Of a stretch of DNA of 64,000 nt, positions 59,916 through 64,000 are shown piece by piece. Under the pieces are notes generated by a model, which was not told the origin of the DNA, made no database searches, and was given only the letters and a program-made list of their open reading frames with translations. Each line of letters opens with the position of its first letter. The stretch's first letter is position 1. A program made the position numbers and the translations under genes. The DNA comes from an uncultured Vicinamibacterales bacterium (GTDB taxonomy: Bacteria > Acidobacteriota > Vicinamibacteria > Vicinamibacterales > UBA8438): contig OY282382.1 in the NCBI GenBank assembly GCA_958295905.1, forward strand, positions 3,868,001 to 3,932,000, given 5' to 3'.

Positions 59916-60254
59916 ATGAGCACCGACACCAAGGCGGTCATCGGGACCATCGTCGGGACGGGACTCGTGATCGCCGGTCTGCTCTTGACGCAGATCGACG
60001 GCGTGAACAACCGCATCGACGACATGAACAACCGCATCGGCGACATGAACACCCGCATCGGCGACATGAACACCCGCATTGACGACATGAACACCCGCAT
60101 TGACGACGTGAACGCCCGCATCGACCGTATCGAGGTGCGCCTCGACGGGTTGGACAAACGGCTGCGCAGCGTCGAAGTCACCCTCGGGAGGGTCGTCCAG
60201 CGCCTCCTGAACATCGAACGCCTGGTCCTCCCCGCACCGGCGCCCGGCCGCTAG
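59916..60254 (+). CDS. membrane-anchored heptad-repeat coiled-coil protein
   Basis: A 112-residue protein: one transmembrane helix (VIGTIVGTGLVIAGLLLT) followed by a run of near-identical heptads (NNRIDDM, NNRIGDM, NTRIGDM, NTRIDDM, NTRIDDV, NARIDRI), then diverged heptads (EVRLDGL, DKRLRSV) to ~residue 95 and a Pro/Ala end. The I/M/V spacing gives a continuous coiled coil. DNA units are 21 bp long and nearly identical, so number may vary by slippage. It resembles small hemolysin XhlA-like or DUF1640-like coils, but no family is certain. ATG at 59916 lies 6 nt after TATTCT, with no Shine-Dalgarno. Confidence 0.7.
   Translation: MSTDTKAVIGTIVGTGLVIAGLLLTQIDGVNNRIDDMNNRIGDMNTRIGDMNTRIDDMNTRIDDVNARIDRIEVRLDGLDKRLRSVEVTLGRVVQRLLNIERLVLPAPAPGR
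59998..60125 (+). repeat. 21-bp in-frame tandem repeat
   Basis: About six tandem 21-bp units (core CGCATCGGCGACATGAACAC) within the coiled-coil gene. Confidence 0.9.
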
Positions 60255-60261
60255 CCGGCGG

Positions 60262-60316
60262 CCCGTGTTGGAAGTCCCGTTGCCTTCGAGCGGCGATACA
60301 TCCCGCCTGACTACCG
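60262..60316 (-). repeat. family C right-end fragment C5
   Basis: GCCCGTGTTGGAAGTCCCGT, GCCTTCGAGCGGCGATACAT and CCCGCCTGACTA match the inverted right end of family C. It fills the gap between two convergent genes and abuts the stop codon of each. Confidence 0.7.
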
Positions 60317-60628
60317 ATCCCCGAGGTCGATCTCGATGGCGCCGTCCCGGACCCGGAGGGGATAGGCGCGCAGGCGGCCGCCGGCGGGCGGGGTGAGGGG
60401 GGCGCCGTCGGCGACGCGGAACTGGGCGCCGTGCCACAGGCAGGTCACCACGCCGTTCTCGTACGTGCCCTGGGTGAGGGGTCCGCCGACGTGGGTGCAG
60501 TAGTCGTCGTAGGCGAGCAGGGCGCCGTTCTCGTTGAAGACGGCGACCTTCCGATCCGCGAGCCGTATGCAGCGCACGGCGCCGGGCGGCACGTCGGCGG
60601 CGTCTCCGATGCGCACGTAGTCTCCCAT
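60311..60628 (-). CDS. Rieske [2Fe-2S] ferredoxin
   Basis: A 105-residue single-domain Rieske protein. Cluster ligands: DYCTHVGGPLTQG (Cys-x-His) and TCLWHGAQFRVADG (Cys-x2-His), with the surrounding GDAADVPPGAVRCIRLADRK and YPLRVRDGAIEIDL typical of small NirD/biphenyl-dioxygenase-type ferredoxins. It is a soluble electron carrier. ATG at 60628 has GAGGAG upstream; ATG at 60640 overlaps the ald stop (ATGA) and is also possible. Co-directional and probably co-transcribed with alanine dehydrogenase, an unusual partner. Confidence 0.88.
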   Translation of the reverse strand: MGDYVRIGDAADVPPGAVRCIRLADRKVAVFNENGALLAYDDYCTHVGGPLTQGTYENGVVTCLWHGAQFRVADGAPLTPPAGGRLRAYPLRVRDGAIEIDLGDR

Positions 60629-60636
60629 CGCGCTCC

Positions 60637-61755
60637 TCATCCCCCGCCGGCCAGTGTTTCCACCGGCACGCACTCCAGGCCGTGGGCCTCGGCGACGGCG
60701 GGGTGCGTGACCCGTCCGTCGACGATGTTGACGCCGCCGGCGAGGACGGGGTCGCGGGCCGCCCCGCGCCAGCCGTGGTTGGCGATGTCGAGGGCGTAGG
60801 CCGTGGTGGCGTTGGTGAGCGCGTAGGTGGACGTGTGCGGCACCGCCCCGGGCATGTTCGACACGCAGTAGTGGACGACGCCGTGCTCGACGAACCGGGG
60901 GGCGTGGTGGGTGGTGGGCCGGCTCGTCTCGGCCCCGCCGCCCTGGTCGACGGCGACGTCGACGAGGGCCGAGCCGTCCTCCATCTGCTGCAGGTGCCGG
61001 CGGGTGACGAGCCGCGGGGTGCGGGCGCCGGGAATCAGCACCGCGCAGATCACGAGGTCGGCGTCGCACACGGCTCCCTCGATGTTGGCGGCGTTCGACA
61101 TGAGGGTGGTCACGTGCCCCTGCACGACGTCACGCACGTAGGCGAGCCGCAACGGATTGATGTCGATGACGGTGACGTCAGCCCCGAAGCCGACGCCGAC
61201 CACGCAGGCGTTCAGCCCGACGACCCCGGCTCCGACGATCGTCACGCGACCGCGGCGCACGCCGGACACGCCCGGCAGCAGGATGCCCTTTCCTCCGGCG
61301 ATCCTCTCGAGCGACGCGGCGCCGGCCTGCACCGAGAGACGCCCCGCGACCTCGGACATCGGCACGAGCAGCGGCAGGGTCCCGTCGGCGAGCTGCACCG
61401 TCTCGTAGGCGATGCCCACGACCCGCCGCTCGAGGAGGCGCTCGGTCAACGTCTTCGACGCCGCGAGATGCAGGTAGGTGAACAGGACCTGGCCGGGCCG
61501 CATCGCCTCGAACTCGGGTCCGATCGGTTCCTTGACCTTGAGCACGAGCTCGGCCCGGTCCCAAACGCCGCCGGCGCCCTCGACGATGTCGGCGCCCGCG
61601 CGGACGTAGGCGGCGTCGGGAATGGCGCTGCCCCGGCCCGCGCCGGCCTGCACGAGCACCTCGTGGCCGTGCCCGCGGAATGCGGCCACCCCCGCCGGCG
61701 TGATCGCCACGCGGCTCTCGTCGGGCTTGATCTCCGTCGGTATGCCTATGCGCAT
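60637..61755 (-). CDS. ald: alanine dehydrogenase
   Basis: A 372-residue NAD-dependent enzyme that interconverts alanine with pyruvate plus ammonia. It opens MRIGIPTEIKPDESRVAITP; KVKEP, FTYLHLAA, the Rossmann motif VTIVGAGVVGLNACVVGVGF and the C-terminal SNMPGAVPHTSTYALTNATT are diagnostic. Length is right. Start at 61755 rather than the longer upstream frame, which lacks family sequence. It precedes a Rieske ferredoxin with 4-nt overlap possible, and is divergent from the lactate permease across 712 bp; both suggest pyruvate/lactate/alanine carbon use. Confidence 0.93.
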   Translation of the reverse strand: MRIGIPTEIKPDESRVAITPAGVAAFRGHGHEVLVQAGAGRGSAIPDAAYVRAGADIVEGAGGVWDRAELVLKVKEPIGPEFEAMRPGQVLFTYLHLAASKTLTERLLERRVVGIAYETVQLADGTLPLLVPMSEVAGRLSVQAGAASLERIAGGKGILLPGVSGVRRGRVTIVGAGVVGLNACVVGVGFGADVTVIDINPLRLAYVRDVVQGHVTTLMSNAANIEGAVCDADLVICAVLIPGARTPRLVTRRHLQQMEDGSALVDVAVDQGGGAETSRPTTHHAPRFVEHGVVHYCVSNMPGAVPHTSTYALTNATTAYALDIANHGWRGAARDPVLAGGVNIVDGRVTHPAVAEAHGLECVPVETLAGGG

Positions 61756-62467
61756 GAACGCGACTCCGAACCCCCGGGACCCGCGGCGAAGCCCCGCCGC
61801 CAACCACCGCCGACGCGCGTGGCGCGCTAGAGGCGCCGCCGCCCGGTTACCGGTGCCCACCCCCGCCGCGCCGGCCTGCCACTCGCCGTTCCCGTCGCCG
61901 CGGAGAAGCGCCGCCGCCGGTTACCGGCGCCTGCCGAGATCGGCAGCCTCCCGCGCACACCGCCCCGCCCGTGCCGGCGCCCATTTCCTGTCCGGCCACG
62001 CGACGTCGAGTGGGGACGCCGCCGCCCCGCCCGTGCCGGCGCCCATCACCACGCCGCGCGGCGATCATGCCACGCGGGTCCGGCAGCGCCGGTGGAAACT
62101 ATTATGACGCGATCCACCGGTCCCGCCCCCGCCGGAGCCACGCGGCGCCGGCGCACACCGCGCCGGAGCACAGCGCGTCGTCAGGAGCATCCCACGCTGA
62201 CTGCGCGCAACGGGCTCGCCCCCGATTCGAGGGGTCGCCACCGTCTTGCCGACCGGCCGGCGCCGCGTGAGACCCACGATTCCGCACGTCCGGAGTCCCA
62301 GGGCCCGCCGCGATTCCGCCAGCGCACGGCGGTGGCGGAGCGTGGGATGGTCCTGCCGGAGCACGGCGCGTCGTCGCGGCGCCGGCGCGGGTGCGCTACA
62401 ATGGCGCCCGCCGGAACGCCCTGCCACCCCGGTCTCGGCGCGCCGAGCTCCTGAAGGGAGAGCCTTG
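61756..62467. other. divergent intergenic region, ald / lactate permease
   Basis: Gene-free. It holds a 24-bp direct repeat (CGCCCCGCCCGTGCCGGCGC at 61961 and 62023), a CTGCCGA-GA-TCGGCAG palindrome near 61931-61946, TATTAT near 62099 (possible -10), family B element B5, and TACAAT at ~62397 (possible -10 of the permease gene, with GGGAGA before its ATG). Confidence 0.45.
62183..62354 (+). repeat. family B MITE-like element B5
   Basis: 172 bp with ends AGGAGCATCCCACGCTGAC and GGAGCGTGGGATGGTCCT. It is flanked by a 21-bp direct repeat with one mismatch (62162-62182 and 62355-62375, starting GCCGGAGCAC), longer than the 9-11 bp seen at B2-B4. Confidence 0.85.
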
Positions 62468-64000
62468 ATGGGCACGATGACATTGGCCGTCCTGTCCCTG
62501 TTGCCGATCGCGACGGTCGCGATCTTTCTGGTTCTGCTCCGGTGGCCGGCGAGCCGCGCCATGCCTCTGACCTACGCGGTGGCGGCGGCCCTGGCCCTCT
62601 TCGTGTGGCAGGTGCCGGGCCTGCAGGTGGCGGCGGCGACCCTCAACGGCCTCGTCATCGCCCTGACCCTGCTCTACATCATCTTCGGCGCCATCCTGCT
62701 GCTGAACACGCTGCGGGCGAGCGGCGCCATCAACGTCATCCGGCGGGGCTTCACCGACGTCAGCCGCGACCGTCGGGTGCAGGTCATCATCGTGGCGTGG
62801 CTCTTCGGCTCGTTCATCGAGGGCTCGGCCGGCTTCGGCACCCCGGCCGCGGTGGCTGTGCCCCTGCTCGTGGGTCTCGGGTTCCCGGGCATGGCCGCGG
62901 TCATGGCGGGGATGATCATCCAGAGCACCCCGGTCAGCTTCGGCGCCGCCGGCACCCCGATCCTCATCGGGGTCAACACCGGGCTTTTTGCCGACCCCGC
63001 CATCGTCGCCTACGGGATGGAGCGCGTCGCCGGCGAGTGGCCCGAGTTCCTCCACCTCGTCGGCTTCCGGGTGGCGGCGCTGCACGCCGTCGCCGGCACC
63101 CTGGTGCCGCTCATCCTCGTCTCGTTCATGACCCGCTTCTTCGGCGAGCGCAAGTCGTTCGCGGAGGGCCTGCAGGTCTGGAAGTTCGCGCTGTTCGCGG
63201 CGCTGTCGATGACCATCCCCTTCGTCATCGCCGGCTACTTCCTCGGACCCGAGTTCCCGGCCCTGATCGGGAGCCTCGTCGGCCTCCTGGTCGTCGTGCT
63301 GGCGGCGCGGCGGGGGTTCCTCGTGCCGAAGCCGGAAGAGGCCTGGGACTTCGGCGACAAGGCGGGCTGGCCGGCGGAGTGGACCGGCTCAATCGAGATC
63401 AAGGACGACGCGGGCAACGGCCGCACGATGGGCCTGCTGCTCGCCTGGGCGCCCTACGTCATCGTCGCCCTCCTGCTCCTGACCTCGCGGGTGTGGGACC
63501 CGTTCAAGGAGTTCCTGCAGCGGGTTACCCTGACTTGGCCTGCCATTCTGGACAGCAACGTCGACATGACGGACAACGTGCAGCCGCTGTATCTGCCCGG
63601 CGGCCTGTTCATCGCCACGTCGCTCATCACGTTCTTCCTCCACCGCATTCCCGGCCCCGCCTACCGGCAGGCCTGGAGCACCTCGCTGCAGGTGACCGCC
63701 TCGGCCTCGATCGCGCTGGTGTTCACGGTGCCGATGGTGCAGGTGTTCATTAATACCGACGGCGGCGCGGTCGGGTTCGCCCAGATGCCCATCGTGCTCG
63801 CCGACGGCGTGGCGTCGCTGGTCGGGGGCGCCTGGCCGATCTTCGCGCCGTTCATCGGGGGCATCGGGGCCGCAGTGGCCGGCAGCAACACCGTCAGCAA
63901 CATGATGTTCTCGGAGTTCCAGTTCGGCATGGGCCAGCGCATCGCGGCCGACCCGGTGTGGATCGTCGCCCTCCAGGCGGTCGGCGGGGCCGCCGGCAAC
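62468..64000 (+). CDS. lctP: L-lactate permease (LctP family), 3' truncated by the window
   Basis: The frame is open for 511 codons to the window edge; the family is usually ~530-570 residues, so little is missing. At least eleven hydrophobic helices are visible. Motifs: [20 protein letters not shown], the conserved [20 protein letters not shown] near residue 115, [14 protein letters not shown], and [20 protein letters not shown] near the end, all typical of LctP H+/lactate symporters. ATG at 62468 follows GGGAGA. A family B element sits between the possible upstream promoters and this gene. Glycolate or other 2-hydroxyacids are alternative substrates. Confidence 0.92.
   Translation, partial: MGTMTLAVLSLLPIATVAIFLVLLRWPASRAMPLTYAVAAALALFVWQVPGLQVAAATLNGLVIALTLLYIIFGAILLLNTLRASGAINVIRRGFTDVSRDRRVQVIIVAWLFGSFIEGSAGFGTPAAVAVPLLVGLGFPGMAAVMAGMIIQSTPVSFGAAGTPILIGVNTGLFADPAIVAYGMERVAGEWPEFLHLVGFRVAALHAVAGTLVPLILVSFMTRFFGERKSFAEGLQVWKFALFAALSMTIPFVIAGYFLGPEFPALIGSLVGLLVVVLAARRGFLVPKPEEAWDFGDKAGWPAEWTGSIEIKDDAGNGRTMGLLLAWAPYVIVALLLLTSRVWDPFKEFLQRVTLTWPAILDSNVDMTDNVQPLYLPGGLFIATSLITFFLHRIPGPAYRQAWSTSLQVTASASIALVFTVPMVQVFINTDGGAVGFAQMPIVLADGVASLVGGAWPIFAPFIGGIGAAVAGSNTVSNMMFSEFQFGMGQRIAADPVWIVALQAVGGAAGN

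Overview
The window is a very GC-rich bacterial chromosome segment, probably from an Acidobacteriota bacterium (Vicinamibacteria-like). The evidence for this is a secreted VWFA-related protein of the acidobacterial type, DUF6152 and DUF2911 secreted proteins, an rsmB-PASTA-rpe order, and clear diderm markers (BamD, an MsbA-like exporter, many Sec signals and lipoboxes). Taxonomy is inferred from family content only; no search was run. I see no prophage, integrase, complete insertion sequence or CRISPR array.

Layout. 1-7.6 kb: rsmB (5' truncated), PASTA protein, rpe, thioesterase, bamD, then pgsA facing a sugar-nucleotide pair (nucleotidyltransferase plus phosphohexomutase), tRNA-Gly and a bactofilin. 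7.6-16 kb: an HU-like protein, a PQQ-type beta-propeller protein, tRNA-Pro/merR/der, a second HU/IHF gene with a strong promoter, a site-2 protease, and priA. 16-22 kb: a minus-strand run msbA-like > yicC > gmk > coaBC > uracil-DNA glycosylase > priA. 22-27.5 kb: a UDP-sugar and exopolysaccharide set (UDP-glucose dehydrogenase, glycosyltransferase, polyprenyl glycosylphosphotransferase, UDP-xylose synthase). 27.8-38.7 kb: a second pgsA-like gene, TPR/SLH lipoprotein, tsaC, glpX, SAM hydrolase, second bactofilin, cysteine desulfurase plus mnmA, trxB, and a D,D-carboxypeptidase. 38.7-46.8 kb: the VWFA protein, an Arg-rich protein with a hairpin leader, a small secreted protein, hemE/hemG, and an SH3-like protein divergent from a DUF2911 lipoprotein, then tRNA-Lys. 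46.8-64 kb: a looser accessory zone with a decayed peptidase, PepSY protein, CMD-family protein, BCCT transporter, a truncated CPBP-type protein, secreted propellers, a di-heme cytochrome, a metallo-beta-lactamase-fold protein, alanine dehydrogenase plus Rieske ferredoxin, and a lactate permease running off the end.

The most unusual content lies between the genes: at least three families of short, non-coding, palindrome-ended repeats. Family A (8-38 kb) has eight loci. All are in one orientation and all lie just downstream of minus-strand genes, several supplying the stop codon. Family B (40-62.5 kb) is a ~173-bp MITE-like element in five copies, with ~17-bp inverted ends and, in four copies, flanking direct repeats that look like target-site duplications. 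Family C (~280 bp) usually begins at a TAG, often a gene's stop codon. One B copy is nested inside a C copy, and a fourth 147-bp element (D) is nested inside another C copy, so these elements have moved. No transposase is present, so any enzyme would act in trans.

Other points to check are a G12-tract frameshift in priA, a heptad-repeat membrane coiled coil, in-frame 21-bp repeats in the glycosylase, several apparently leaderless starts, and a hairpin covering the start of the Arg-rich gene.
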